Positions 34,370 through 45,073 of a stretch of DNA of 64,000 nucleotides are shown here, piece by piece. Both the position numbers and the translations under genes were made by a program. Where the stretch lies: assembly GCA_037042185.1 (NCBI GenBank), contig JAXQJY010000032.1, positions 1,674,001 through 1,738,000 on the forward strand, in the 5' to 3' direction. Source of the stretch: Sordariomycetes sp. S80-01Y (lineage: Eukaryota > Ascomycota > Sordariomycetes). The notes beneath the pieces are model-generated. The model was not told the DNA's origin. It made no database searches and saw nothing but the letters and a program-made list of their open reading frames with translations. Position 1 is the stretch's first letter; each line of letters opens with the position of its first letter.

Positions 34370-35337
34370 ACTCGGAATATACAGTAATGAAGAGTATTCA
34401 TAATGAAACACTGTCTCGTTACCCACAGGCAAGCTGGCGACAAGTCAAATTGCGTGTGTTTCTTTTCTTAAGCCCCAGCTCGAGATGTCGTGTCTTTTTG
34501 GGCCCAAGAGGCAAAGGGCTTGGTCGCAGTCATGATCAAGCATGACAGGATGTCACTATATACAAAGTAAAGGGGCGACTAATGGTCCCGAACCTCCTTC
34601 GAAATCGAACGTCTCGCTCGTCAGAAGCCACAAAAGACTAAGATGTCTCTTATCAACCGCATGGCATCATGGGAGTGTAGGACAGCTCCACGCTAGTCGG
34701 CTGTGGCGCCTTAACCTCATGGCAACCTTGCTAGTCCCGGAAATAAGATCGCGGGGCGGCCAACAGTATTTGTATGTGCTTGGACGTCTTTGTTGCTCCG
34801 GGCGTTCATCCGTCATTGCTGTCTATGGATATGGCTATATTGGTAGCCGCACCCAGTTGTCTGCAAGGTGAACTACCTTGCAGAGACTACCTTGCGGTTC
34901 ATGGAGTCGGGCTTCGTGCCCTCAAGCCTCCAGCATCCCCGCTCCGACACTCCCCTCCCAGGATCTGGATCGAAGATAAGGAACGTGGAGAAACGAGCGT
35001 AAGTGACCCACTGGTATAACCCTGTCGGTGAGTTAATCCCTCTGCGTCACTTCAAAAGCCGCGAGTAGCTGCTCGCCAGAATGGCTGTTGAGTCGCTAGG
35101 TTGCAGCGTTATGTAGGGGCAGGGACGTTGCTGGACACTATATCGGCAGAACCCCGACGCGTCGGCTGTTGTCCCTTATCGCAACTCAATGGAGTCGACT
35201 GAAAAGATGGAAGGCTCGGGGTTCTATAAGAATCAAGCTCCCATGTAGGAAACAACCTCGGAGCCGGGTCTGGTTCCTGTGCTGCTATAGCTGCACGCTA
35301 TCCCTTTCCTTCTCGCTACCCTGCTTAGCCGTACACA
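34370..35337. other. Promoter region of the amidase gene, no other gene seen
   Basis: Almost 1 kb with only short frames. TATAAG at 35225-35230 lies 108 bp upstream of the amidase ATG and is the likely TATA box. Confidence 0.5.
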
Positions 35338-37038
35338 ATGAAGAGCATCTTTAGTCTGAGCCTGCTGTCAGGCCTCGCGGCCGCGCTCGACTTCCAATGG
35401 TCTCACGACGGCAAGAATTACTTCGCCTCCGAGATCGACCGCATTGAGAAGGAGGACGATGCGCTCGGCCTCTCAGGTCACATCGGCGAGGGCGGCCTTG
35501 GCTACTTCAAGGTCGGCCACGTTGACTGGCCTCAGTTCTGCCGTTCTGTCAAGACGGACGACTACGAGGCGGGGGCATACGTCGTTGCGAGCTTGTCTAG
35601 CCAGCTAGTCATCTCCAAGGCGTACCAGCTCATGGAGGACCCCGTGCAAGCCTTCATGACCGGTATCCTGGAAGACTGCGAAGATAGCTACAAGCCCTTC
35701 CCCGGCGGCGCCGTCCCTGTTGCCCCCGCCGTCGGTGAAGGGCCTCTGGCTGGTCTTCGCTTCGCTGCCAAGGATCTCTTCCACGTGAAGGGCGTGAGGA
35801 CGTCCGCTGGATCCAAGTCCCACTACCTGGCCTACCCCCCTCAGAATCACACGTCCGGCATCGTCCTCAAGAACATCGAAGCTGGTGCGCAGCTGGTAGG
35901 CAAAACCAAAACTACCGCCTTTGCTCTCACGACGACGCACAACGGCTGGGAGGTTGACTACCATGACCCTTTCAACGTGCGAGGGGATGGCTACCTTACC
36001 ACGGCCGGCAGCAGCTCTGGCTCCGGCGCCGCTGTGACTGCGTATGACTGGGTCGACTTTGCCATTGGCAGTGATACCGGCGGCTCTGTGCGAGGTCCTG
36101 CCACCCAGGGCGGACTGTACGGCTACCGCCCCAGTCAGGGATTCTATGATCTGGAGGATGTTGTCGTTTGCGTGTTGTCGCTGGACACCCCTGGCTTCTT
36201 CACCAGATCTCCCGAACTATTCACCAGGCTGTTCTCCGTCTGGTCAAAAGACACTGAGCTTGAAATGGATATGGACTCTTTCACCATGCCGACCAAGATG
36301 CTGCACAGCACCGACATTGTCGAGCTCGCCGATCAAGACGCCCAGAAGATGTTGGATGACTTTTTCAAGCAAGTAGAAGATCACTTCAACATGACGTCCG
36401 AGACCATCGACCTCGACGAGCTCTGGATGGAAAATGCCGTCAACCAATCGTATCTCGATTACTTCGACACTGTCTACCTAGACCTCAATTCCCTCGAATC
36501 TTGGGATCTCAACGGCGAGCCCCTGACCAGGGCCTTCGGCGAAATGACCGACGGGGCTGCGCCTCCCGTAGACCCTTCCGTCAATCTCACCTGGACCAAC
36601 GGCCAGAACGAGACCATCCGCTCACGCTACGACGAGGCCATCAAACGCGGCCGGCAGTGGCGCGACTTCTACTCGGAGCACGTCAACCCGACCAACCCGG
36701 ACACGTGCTCCGAGTCCATCATCGCCTACACCTACTACACCGACGTCCCCGCCAACAGGCAGGATCTGGTCCCCTTCGACTTCACGGGCGGCGACGTGAC
36801 GGGCGGCTTCTGGAACACGCTGCCCCAGAGCTACGGCGGGGCGCCCGAGATCATCGTGCCCTTCGGCCAGGTGCAGTACTTGAGCAACTTCACCCGGCGG
36901 GCCGAGTACAGGCCCATCACCGCGAGCTTCTCGGCGGCGCGGGGGTGTGATGCTGTTTTGTTCAAGATGGTGGATGGCCTGGCTGAGGCTGGTATCCTTG
37001 GGGAGGTTCAGACGGGGAGGCTGGCGTACCCCCTGTGA
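35338..37038 (+). CDS. Secreted amidase-signature family protein
   Basis: Intronless, 566 aa. A short signal peptide (MKSIFSLSLLSGLAAA) is followed by about 100 residues without a known domain, then an amidase-signature fold. The catalytic triad is visible: Lys145 in FAAKDLFHVKG, the cis-serine in TTAGSSSGSGAAV (~226), and the nucleophile Ser250 in IGSDTGGSVRGPA. All essential residues are present, so it should be an active amide hydrolase. Members of this family cleave varied amides, and some fungal relatives are annotated as Glu-tRNA amidotransferase A subunits. The signal peptide and several NxS/T sites (NHTS, NMTS, NLTW, NFTR) exclude that role. Extracellular amide breakdown or detoxification is the most reasonable reading, but the substrate is unknown. 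Confidence 0.85.
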   Translation: MKSIFSLSLLSGLAAALDFQWSHDGKNYFASEIDRIEKEDDALGLSGHIGEGGLGYFKVGHVDWPQFCRSVKTDDYEAGAYVVASLSSQLVISKAYQLMEDPVQAFMTGILEDCEDSYKPFPGGAVPVAPAVGEGPLAGLRFAAKDLFHVKGVRTSAGSKSHYLAYPPQNHTSGIVLKNIEAGAQLVGKTKTTAFALTTTHNGWEVDYHDPFNVRGDGYLTTAGSSSGSGAAVTAYDWVDFAIGSDTGGSVRGPATQGGLYGYRPSQGFYDLEDVVVCVLSLDTPGFFTRSPELFTRLFSVWSKDTELEMDMDSFTMPTKMLHSTDIVELADQDAQKMLDDFFKQVEDHFNMTSETIDLDELWMENAVNQSYLDYFDTVYLDLNSLESWDLNGEPLTRAFGEMTDGAAPPVDPSVNLTWTNGQNETIRSRYDEAIKRGRQWRDFYSEHVNPTNPDTCSESIIAYTYYTDVPANRQDLVPFDFTGGDVTGGFWNTLPQSYGGAPEIIVPFGQVQYLSNFTRRAEYRPITASFSAARGCDAVLFKMVDGLAEAGILGEVQTGRLAYPL

Positions 37039-37607
37039 GCTGTCGTCGGGCCCATCCTCCCAAGGTTGCCTGAAGACGTATGTTGCGTTTGTTGGTTATT
37101 GGTAATTGTTGGCTTGCTGACAACTTCATTTGATGGAACCGATTGTTCCGTATGTCTTCATCTCGCTTGACCGTTGCCACTTCATATTGTTCCCATGTTT
37201 ATCAGTGAGTGAAGTTGAGGCTATTGTTCCTAATGTCTCTTTAGGTGCGAAATCATGGACTATATATCAAAGGTCGGAGTGCGGCTCTGTGCAGGGAATC
37301 TAAGGCTCGGGCATGTGTGTGCCATTGCGCCGAGAGAAGCATGCTTCTTTTTGGACTTGTGAACTTATGTAGTATGGCTGGCCGTTCTCTTTGGATACAG
37401 GTTGAGACGGTACTATAATTCCCGGGTCAGGGTCAGGTTAGTGTCGCAAGGCTTCGTTCATCACTTTCTTGAGTACGTTCTGCGCAATAACACGATGGGT
37501 TCATGTACTGGGGTGAATTATTTAACTTTCTATTCCATTATTGAATTACCCACCCAGGAGAATCGAAAGAACCCCTTCCCAAATATTAGATGCGTTCAAG
37601 CAACTCC
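37039..37607. other. Convergent spacer, nothing seen
   Basis: AT-richer 3' space between the amidase and the minus-strand wall-protein gene. There are only short frames. Confidence 0.5.
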
Positions 37608-38735
37608 TTACAGGAGGGCAACAGCGGCGAGGACACCGAGAGCCTTCAGGGGGCTCAGGTGGTCGGCAGCAGCGGTAGGGACAGTCGAAGGGCTGCCACC
37701 GGTGGGGTTGCCGGGGGTGATGGGGGTGACGGGGTTGCCAGGGGTGCCAGGCATGGTGCCAGAGGGCTGAAGGGTGGTCTTGGGGGGCTGAGCAGAGCAG
37801 GCAGTGGGAGTAACGAAGGAGCCGTTCTCGAAGGGGTTGTAGCCCAGGCACTGAGCGATCTGCGAGGCGCAGAAGGACTGGTTGGCGTCAGGGGCAGTCT
37901 GGCACTCGCGGTAGGCGGCAGTGCACTCCTCAGGGCAGGTACCAGCAGGCGTGGTAGGGACGGGCTGAGTCTCGCCGGGCTGGGTCTCAACGGGCTTGCT
38001 GATGGTGCAGCTGCAGTCGGAGATGGTCAGGGTGGTGGGCTCAGTGACGGTGTAGGTGGAGTGGTCGAAGGTGAGGGTGGTAGGGGCAGGGCAGTAGGTG
38101 GTCAGGTGAGTGACGACCTCGGTGGTCCAGACAGCCTCTCCGGAGCAGGCGGTGACGGTCTTGTTGGAGCCGTCGAAGGGGTTGAAGTTCAGGCACTCGG
38201 CGTACTCAGCAGCGCAGGTGGCCATGTTGGCGCCAGGGGCGACGCGGCAGGCGTTGTAAGCCTTGGTGCACTTGGCGGCGCACTCCTCCTCCTGGGGGGG
38301 AGCAGTGGTGGTAGGCTCGGGGTGCTCAGAGCAGGCGGTAGGAGTGTGGAAAGAGCCGTTCTCGAAGGGGTTGTAGCCCAGGCACTCAGCGACCTGGGAG
38401 GCGCAGTAGGACTGGTTGGCATCAGGGGCAGTCTGGCACTCGCGGTACTCCTTAAGGCACTGAGCAGAGCACTCGTCGCCGGGGGTGCCGGTGGGCTCGA
38501 CGGGCTTGCTGATGGTGCAGGGGCAGTCGGTAATGGTGAGGGTGGTGGCCTCGGTGACGGTGTAGGTCTTGTCACCGTGGGTGAGGGTCGTGGGAGAGGG
38601 GCAGAAGGTGGTGAACTCGGTCACGACCTCGGTGGTGTAGGCGACATCACCGCCAGTGGTGGTGGTATTGCCCCAGTTGCTGTGGGCTTGGGCAGCGCCG
38701 ACGAGGGCGCCGACGAGGGCAAGGTTGGAAAGCAT
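37608..38735 (-). CDS. GPI-anchored cell-wall protein with repeated cysteine modules (CCG-6-like)
   Basis: I choose ATG 38735, giving 375 aa, because it starts a good signal peptide (MLSNLALVGALVGAAQA). The longer frame to 38813 would hide it. Two modules of type A (TTEVVTEFTTFCPSPTTLT, then TYTVTEATTLTITDCPC) resemble clock-controlled protein 6 of Neurospora and related wall proteins. Three modules of type B share a six-cysteine pattern, C-x3-C-x6-C-x10-C-x6-C-x15/16-C, with CQTAPDANQS and LGYNPFENGS. The order is A1, B1, B2, A2, B3. A Thr/Pro-rich stretch and a hydrophobic C-terminus (LKALGVLAAVALL) preceded by small residues fit GPI anchoring. Third codon positions are almost all C or G, a sign of strong expression, and create long antisense frames. 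The role is probably structural, at the hyphal surface. Confidence 0.87.
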   Translation of the reverse strand: MLSNLALVGALVGAAQAHSNWGNTTTTGGDVAYTTEVVTEFTTFCPSPTTLTHGDKTYTVTEATTLTITDCPCTISKPVEPTGTPGDECSAQCLKEYRECQTAPDANQSYCASQVAECLGYNPFENGSFHTPTACSEHPEPTTTAPPQEEECAAKCTKAYNACRVAPGANMATCAAEYAECLNFNPFDGSNKTVTACSGEAVWTTEVVTHLTTYCPAPTTLTFDHSTYTVTEPTTLTISDCSCTISKPVETQPGETQPVPTTPAGTCPEECTAAYRECQTAPDANQSFCASQIAQCLGYNPFENGSFVTPTACSAQPPKTTLQPSGTMPGTPGNPVTPITPGNPTGGSPSTVPTAAADHLSPLKALGVLAAVALL

Positions 38736-38834
38736 GATTGCTAGTAGTGAGCGAGTGTGATGGTAGAACGATTGAATATCTTGCAACGCTTGACAGATGA
38801 GCCAAACAGCCAAGTAAGCTGGGCACCTCCCCTC

Positions 38835-38841
38835 TTATAAA
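38835..38841 (-). promoter_or_regulatory. TATA box of the wall-protein gene
   Basis: On the minus strand it reads TTTATAA, 100 bp upstream of the ATG at 38735. Confidence 0.5.
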
Positions 38842-39969
38842 CAACAGAGCTTTTCACCCCGTATCCTGCTCACCCACTGTCAGCCCACCCGCCAAGGTTC
38901 CTGGTGCCATGTTGATCGAGGTGGCTCCGATACGAAGCCTAAAAATGGCTCGACAGAGGCCCTAAAACCATCGATCGGGCGCTGCTTATCCACGTTCCTG
39001 CGTTGGCTCCAAAGTATGAGAACTTTCTGAACACGAGGCGGACTGTTCTGAGAGGCCATAGTCCCCGCCATGAGGTCACTCGACCCGCCAAGCGGCTGCC
39101 GAGCTACCGAGTCAGCTTTGGGGGGTACGAGACTATTGGGACAGTAAAACTCGGTGGTCGAATGGGATACCGTCCGTCTGCCCCGCCTCTGCCTATTTCC
39201 TGGGACGAGATGGGCTTCTGCCATGCCCAGACGCGGCAGGGTACGAGTTTGTTAGTCCTCGGTGTGGGCGACGGGGCGAACGAGTCTTGGCCGGCCAAGA
39301 GACGCTGACGTCGTCAACGACCGAAGTTCCGCACTTTCGTACGCGTGAAGTGATGAAAATGTGATGGGTCGAAGAGGTGTTGCTTTTTGCACCCAGCTCC
39401 TGCCAGCTCCTGGGTCAGCCCTGAGATCGCAACAGGCTCGGGCTGTTTGCATGGCGTCGGGCTCGACCGTTGCTGGGTGTGGCGGCCCAGGGGAATCCAG
39501 GGAATCAAAACACGAGCAGCAATCTGCCCATCTCTGAGAAGGTTCTCGGTCAGGCCATGATTGGCTCGGTACACTCGGTACAGAGTCGCCCGCTAGTCTG
39601 ACTGAGATCTTGGAAAGGCCATCGGGCACCTTTGTGAAGACTCGTATTCAGCGGGTCAGCCCATGGCGTCCAGTGTCAGACCGATCGAAGAAGCTGACTG
39701 CACGTGTGGGTGCTCTCACAGAAGCCTGACGATCTCCTAATGGAACGTGCTGGGATGCAGGTAAGCACAGAGGCCGGGGCGACGCGTAGAGATTGTTGCT
39801 GTCAATGCAGAGAGAGTTTTCATCCGCGTCGAGGAGGTTGCTCGCCCCAGGTGCCGCAGCCAATAGCATTTTATGGCGTAACACGGCGGGGCCATGCTCC
39901 ACTTTTGCCTCCCGCTGCAGCCCGGTGCAGGATCATATCCTGTGATACTGCACTACCATCTCAACACCT
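38842..39969. other. Spacer between the wall-protein gene and the tRNA, no gene seen
   Basis: About 1.1 kb. Frames of up to 125 codons have no motif and overlap on both strands. CGGTACACTCGGTACAGAGT lies near 39567. Confidence 0.5.
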
Positions 39970-40054
39970 GGGGATGTGGTTTAGTGGTATAATTCTCCCT
40001 TAGCATGACTAAGCAACTTGGGAGCGGTCCAGGGTTCGATTCCCTGCATCTCCA
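39970..40054 (+). tRNA. tRNA-Ala (anticodon AGC) with a 13-nt intron
   Basis: A full cloverleaf can be drawn. The acceptor stem GGGGATG/CATCTCC is closed by discriminator A at 40054 and contains the G3-T70 pair that marks alanine tRNAs. Next come a D arm with TTTAGTGGTATAA, anticodon stem CTCCC (39995-39999)/GGGAG (40020-40024), and T arm CAGGG-TTCGATT-CCCTG. The anticodon AGC is at 40002-40004. The canonical 7-nt loop is reached only if the 13 nt at 40006-40018 are removed, exactly after position 37, where nuclear tRNA introns lie. A run of five T at 40059-40063 can end RNA polymerase III transcription. Confidence 0.92.
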
Positions 40055-40058
40055 TACC

Positions 40059-40063
40059 TTTTT
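40059..40063 (+). terminator. RNA polymerase III T-run after tRNA-Ala
   Basis: TTTTT begins 5 nt after the tRNA 3' end, the usual pol III stop signal. Confidence 0.6.
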
Positions 40064-42086
40064 GCACCCTGCGATATCGTATGTCGTTTCCTTTTTGCTG
40101 CGTGTCGCATCTTGGGGATGTTAGCAGCCTTCAAAGTTGATTGTACCGTCTGTGGATTGGTGGTGGTGGGACGGATGTGGACGAGGAAAGCGCGGCCATC
40201 GAGGGAAGGAGCCCCTTTTTGCACGCTGTCTGGCCGCCACAGTCGCCTTGGGCCGCATTACCCGAACACAAAAGACTTGAGCTTCTGTATTTCGATGAAA
40301 AATGTAAAGCTAGGCGTTTGACGTCGTGTGGGCCGCTGTGTCCGTCACAACCGTGCACTGCCGTGTTAGTTCGCCTTCGAGTGCGCAACACAGGGCTGGC
40401 TGCACACTACGATTTGTGCTGGGATACGACTATGTACATCTGTTTTTAAGGCTCCTAAACCCAATCATCGCTATATTCATCGTGAAAGAAAGCCGTAAAA
40501 GTACTTCTCTTGTTCACGGTGATTGGAAGCAAGATGTGACACAAGGGTATGGCTGTAGGGTACGTCTGACATAGGCTGAAAGCACGCGTCTCGGCATATG
40601 TACACTTTGAGGCCATGTGCAAGAATTGACGGGATGACCAACAGAAGGTTGCCTCGATCTCGTACAACGTCAGCCTACCTACAATTTGGGAAAATGTGGT
40701 TGGACCCACGCTCCAGTGTGATGTGATGGTGGTTCAACTTCAGCTCCAACCCTCGACACACGATTTCTAGCGCAAGCAACTACGTTGAATGAGGCAACTC
40801 GGGCCTGACCCTCGACATCTCCGTTCGCTCGAACAGGCATGCAATTGTAGATCAACAGCTTGACACTCTTGATACTCTAGGCAGGGAAAACCACTCCGGA
40901 GTGTGCAGCTCTTGGGGGCTCAAGGATGGGCAGCAGGCACGCCTCGGCCGCTGCCTATCGACAGCAATCATGGTGTGGCAGATCATGGCAGATCAGTGGC
41001 GTAGCCATCATGGGAGGGACGGTACCGCGGGGACTCCCTGCGGAAGAGTAGATGTGTGCGGACTGGAATCGATGGCTTCCAACGGATCTACAGGCGCGCC
41101 AGCAAGGCTCGTTAACTCTTCACATGTATGGCGCTGTCGTCGCCTCTGAATTGACATGTACACTTGCTCACAAGTGAAATTCCCTGAAGAAGTCAAGATG
41201 GTCTAATAATCAGAAACTCTCTCAATACGGTCCACGTGTGCATCCATCCGGGCCAAGCGCAACACTGAGTGCATCGTAAGATTCCGAATTTCTGTCCACG
41301 AACTTTGTATTCCCCAAAGACCAAAAATGGAGCTGATACAGTTGGTCGATGAACAAGAAGGTTGTGTCGACCAGGTGATGTGTTGGGAGCAGAGAAGCAC
41401 CGATGGCCTGGGGTGAGTACCTAGCAGGACCGTGGTTGTGTGCACCCTCGGTTCAACAATATTTCTCTGTTCTCACTTTTCACATGCTCCGATGATATCT
41501 AGATTCTTCTTTACGATGATCTCATTACGTACGTCCTCTCCCCAGCTGTACTTTGTCGCAGTGACATCTTCCCGCCCCAAATCTCGCCTCTGGGCCATTG
41601 TCGCCAACGCAGGCAAGATGGGATGGTTCTCTATCGGTATAAGCTTTGCAGCCACCCTAGCAAGCTGACCAAGAAATCTATATTTCCTACTCTATACCCC
41701 AAAGATCATCCCCCCCTTTGTGCCAAGTTAGCCCACCCCGCGACGTCTCCCGCTCCCCGCCATTGGCGCAGTCGCCCTCCTTTTTTGCCAGCCCCCCATC
41801 GCAAAACCGGATTCCAGCGGTCCTGCGACGTCCTTCGATGCCAGATCCCAGGGTTTTCTCGAAGATCAGGGTCCTGCTTGTTTCGAACCTGTATGCCGCC
41901 AACGTCATCCGGCCTGTATCGTCGATCAGATCCCCGTGACGTCATGGCACAATCAGTCAGGTATAAGTTAACCTCGACTCTTTTGTTCTGGACACTACAA
42001 TCCATCAGCACTAGCTCATAAACAACCAAACAAAAACAACGACTCTACAACAAGCCACCAACTCTAAATCACAACCTCTAAAAAAG
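40064..42086. other. Spacer of about 2 kb, no gene seen
   Basis: Only frames under about 135 codons without motifs. TATAAG at 41962-41967 and the A/C-rich leader at 42020-42086 belong to the small gene starting at 42087. Confidence 0.5.
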
Positions 42087-42362
42087 ATGTCCAACAACAA
42101 CAAGGGCGCAGGTGACCAGGTCGCCGGTGGCGCCAACTTCCTCACCAGCACCCTCGGCAACACCGTCGGTGCCGTGGGTCGCACCGCGGGCAACGTGACC
42201 GGCGCGGCGACGCGTGGTGTTGGAAACACCCTCAACTCTGCCACGGGCGACTACGTGAAGCCTGTGGGCGACGCGGTCGGCAGCGTCGGGACTGGCGTCG
42301 AGAGCGGGCTGAACGACGTGAGCAAGGGTGTTGAGAACGCGGGAGACTGGAAGAAGCAGTAA
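42087..42362 (+). CDS. Small hydrophilin/LEA-like protein (91 aa)
   Basis: The product is Gly-, Asn-, Val- and Thr-rich, almost free of aromatic residues, and has no cysteine. It is built of degenerate 11-12-residue units of the type GNTVGAVGRTAG, GNVTGAATRGVG, GNTLNSATGDYV and GDAVGSVGTGVE. This is the pattern of LEA-like hydrophilins and of small stress-induced fungal proteins, which fold into amphipathic helices on drying or at membranes. There is no signal peptide, so it is probably cytosolic. A TATA box about 120 bp upstream and a leader rich in ACAAC support strong expression. Codon use is highly biased to C. The function is inferred from composition only. Confidence 0.8.
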   Translation: MSNNNKGAGDQVAGGANFLTSTLGNTVGAVGRTAGNVTGAATRGVGNTLNSATGDYVKPVGDAVGSVGTGVESGLNDVSKGVENAGDWKKQ

Positions 42363-42847
42363 GAGGCGGTTGCAATATCCTGTACGAAATAATGATATCA
42401 CAATGAAGAAGCAGATCTTTTCGCTTTGAACATGGATGGAGCATACTCGTGCATGTCATGTGAACAGGGACGTATGTGTTGCCACGTAAAGTGCCCTCGC
42501 ACGGCTCACTATCATCTAAACCGAGGCGTGCAAGGCCCGAGAGACGAGACGTTACCTTGGAGTTTTTGCGAATGCACGGAAACAGCGGAAGGAACTTGAA
42601 TCTGCAGGTATGCCTCCGGGAGTTTCAGCCGGGGATCGAGACTAAGTGAATTGATTCTTCAACTACCAACGTGTCGGACACTCAGCTTGCTGATAATGCG
42701 ACCAACTAAGTAGACACTGCCTTAATTTTATGATTTACTCCAATTACCCAAAAAGCTCGCCTTGATCATTTATCGGTCCTTCATCATAGAGCTCTCCACC
42801 AACCACAGCCGACTGGGATTCGGCCTGCGAATCAGCTCGTCCACTCT
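42363..42847. other. Convergent 3' spacer
   Basis: AT-richer sequence between the hydrophilin-like gene and the end of DBP7. Nothing else is seen. Confidence 0.5.
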
Positions 42848-45073
42848 TCAGCCAATGTTGAACTCATCCGCTCCTGCGCTCATCATCATGCTCTTCTTCC
42901 TGAACAGATCACGCGAGGACTTTTCATCCACCGCATCGGTGTTGACATCATCCATGAGACCACTCTTGGCGCCCTTAGCCTTGTGGGGTCTCTTAGCCTT
43001 CTTGTCAATACCGGCTCCTATACCACCTGGTGGCTCGCGAAGACCGTAGGTCTTCGCCATGTGTCCGAGATGGAGTTCCTGGATGTCGAAGTGCTTCCTC
43101 TCCTCCTTTGTGTGGGTGGCATAGGCTCTGATGTGGGATTTGAAGCCGTTGCGGGCCAGTTCAAGAAGCTTGTTGTCGTTCAAGATTCGCTGCTCGATGT
43201 GTAGTTGGAGGCTCTCTGCCTTGTCATGATAGTTGCCTTCGGCGGGGGTGGCATTCGTCTCGATGGGGAATTCGAGTTTTGACATGAGGCCTTTCTGCAA
43301 GGTTGTCGCGTAAGGTTGTGCGGTGGGCGGCGTAGACGTCTTGAGCAGCTCGATGTAGCCCTCTTCTGTGCCGGGTAACAAGAACAAGGTAGCGTCTCCA
43401 GCACGGCCGGCACGCGCGGTACGTCCGACTCGGTGGATATGGTCCGCAAAGCTGAAAGCCGGATCGTACTCGATGACCAGATCCACCGATGGAATGTCGA
43501 GACCACGAGATGAAACGTCAGTTGTGATCAGCACCGACGGCTGCTTGCAAGCCGAGAAGGACTTGATGGTGGCCGTGCGGACATTCTGGGCGAGCGATCC
43601 GTGCATACGGTGCAAGATGACTTCCGGGCTAGCAGGCGTGGTGATGTACGCTGCTTTGCCGACAGTTTTCGAAAGCACCTCAGCGGTCTTGGCTGCGCCT
43701 TCGGGAGCGTCAGCCTTTGGGTCCTTGAGCAGTTCGTAGTGGAAGTCCACAGAGTCGGCGCAAGACATGAAGATGATGACCTTCATCATCTTGCCACGCC
43801 TTGAGAACGTCGACCGTAACTGCGAGATAAGCGTGATCAGACGCAACTTGGCCGGGACGATGATATGGGACTGATGAAGCTGGGCCGGTGCTTTCAGGAC
43901 GTTGTTCTCATGCGTGATCGGTTCGTCGTCGTCCCCCTTCTCGGCCGCCAGGAAGGTTGCGTCCGCTAAACTCATCTCTCCCAGCTTCTGGACATTCATC
44001 TGCATCGTGGCCGAGCAAAGTACTGTAATTCTCCGTTTGGGGAACGTGTCCAGTGGCGTGCCGTCAGTGGTCTTTTTCGCAACAATGACCCGCTTCAACG
44101 TGTCGATAGTTTTCTTCAAGTCCTGCTCGAAACCCAAATCCATCAATCGATCTCCCTCGTCAAGGATCAACCACCGAACCGTGGAAAGCGTGAGCGCTTG
44201 TGTGTTGTCGATATGATCAGCCAATCGCCCGGGCGTCGCGACGAGGAAGTTGACGCCTTTCCGTATCCGTGACTTCTCCGCCTTCTTTGACTCTCCGCCA
44301 GTGATGGCCGTGGAGACGAGCCACGGGAAGGGCCTTATCAACTGCTCGAGGACCGTGTGCGTTTGACGTGCGAGTTCTCGGGTAGGGGCGACGATGATGG
44401 CGAACACTCCAGAGTCGCGGTGGATCTTCTGGCCTTGAGCGCTGAGCTGAAGGACTCGGTGCAGGATCGGGAGGAGATAAGAGAATGTCTTTCCGGAGCC
44501 AGTCTCTGCTTGCACGAAGGCATCGCCCTCGCCGGACAGCAGATGAGGGATGACCTTTTTCTGAATCGCCGTCGGTCGTTCAAGGTTCATCTTTCCAAGC
44601 TCATCCACCAGCCTCGCAGCAAGCTCAAGTGTGCCGAAGTTCGCTGTGTCTGACAGGGGTGCGTTCGTAGGCTCTGGCGCCTCCCAGGTCTTCTCCTCCT
44701 CAACTGCGGTCTGTTGCTTGGGATTGAAAGAGAACAGTCTTGAGACGACCTGGCCATCCGTGCGAGCCTGGTGTCCTCCCGGCTTTCCCCCGTGATGACC
44801 GGACCTCGGTTCATGCTCACGGTCTCGGTCTCCCGCTTGTAAGGGCTTGGGATTGAAAGGTCTTGGGGCGAATCGCTTTGGGGCGGACCCGTCGTCGAAT
44901 CGTTGTCGCTTCGGCGAGCGCTCAGCATTGTCGCCATCGGCATCGTCCTCTTGCGCTCGTCCGGCGCGCTGGGCTCGCTTGCGGTCCCTCCATCGTCCAC
45001 CGGTGTACTTGACCTGTCGCTTGAGCGGCTCGGGGCCCAGCTGGAAGTTCAAGAGCATACCATCATCGGCCAT
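42848..45073 (-). CDS. DBP7: DEAD-box RNA helicase DBP7 (60S ribosome biogenesis)
   Basis: Intronless, 741 aa from ATG 45073. The frame continues upstream, but MADDGMLLNFQL is the conserved DBP7 start. The ~180 N-terminal residues are basic and disordered, with QVKYTGGRWRDRKR and FSFNPKQQ. The helicase core follows: Q motif PTAIQKKVIP, Walker A AETGSGKT, APTRELARQ, TPGRLADH, a DEGD variant of the DEAD box (WLILDEGDRLMDLGFEQD) that is typical of DBP7, SAT in LCSATM, TDVSSRGLD, and HRVGRTARAGRAGD. The C-terminal extension includes GLREPPGGIGAG and a Lys-rich tail. DBP7 acts in the nucleolus on early pre-60S particles and snoRNA release. All catalytic motifs are intact. Confidence 0.94.
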   Translation of the reverse strand: MADDGMLLNFQLGPEPLKRQVKYTGGRWRDRKRAQRAGRAQEDDADGDNAERSPKRQRFDDGSAPKRFAPRPFNPKPLQAGDRDREHEPRSGHHGGKPGGHQARTDGQVVSRLFSFNPKQQTAVEEEKTWEAPEPTNAPLSDTANFGTLELAARLVDELGKMNLERPTAIQKKVIPHLLSGEGDAFVQAETGSGKTFSYLLPILHRVLQLSAQGQKIHRDSGVFAIIVAPTRELARQTHTVLEQLIRPFPWLVSTAITGGESKKAEKSRIRKGVNFLVATPGRLADHIDNTQALTLSTVRWLILDEGDRLMDLGFEQDLKKTIDTLKRVIVAKKTTDGTPLDTFPKRRITVLCSATMQMNVQKLGEMSLADATFLAAEKGDDDEPITHENNVLKAPAQLHQSHIIVPAKLRLITLISQLRSTFSRRGKMMKVIIFMSCADSVDFHYELLKDPKADAPEGAAKTAEVLSKTVGKAAYITTPASPEVILHRMHGSLAQNVRTATIKSFSACKQPSVLITTDVSSRGLDIPSVDLVIEYDPAFSFADHIHRVGRTARAGRAGDATLFLLPGTEEGYIELLKTSTPPTAQPYATTLQKGLMSKLEFPIETNATPAEGNYHDKAESLQLHIEQRILNDNKLLELARNGFKSHIRAYATHTKEERKHFDIQELHLGHMAKTYGLREPPGGIGAGIDKKAKRPHKAKGAKSGLMDDVNTDAVDEKSSRDLFRKKSMMMSAGADEFNIG

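Noticed and set aside
37590-38744. 384-codon plus-strand frame rich in Gly, Ala and Val
   Set aside because: It is the exact antisense of the cell-wall protein gene. The C/G-ended codons of that gene remove stops from the other strand. It has no motif.
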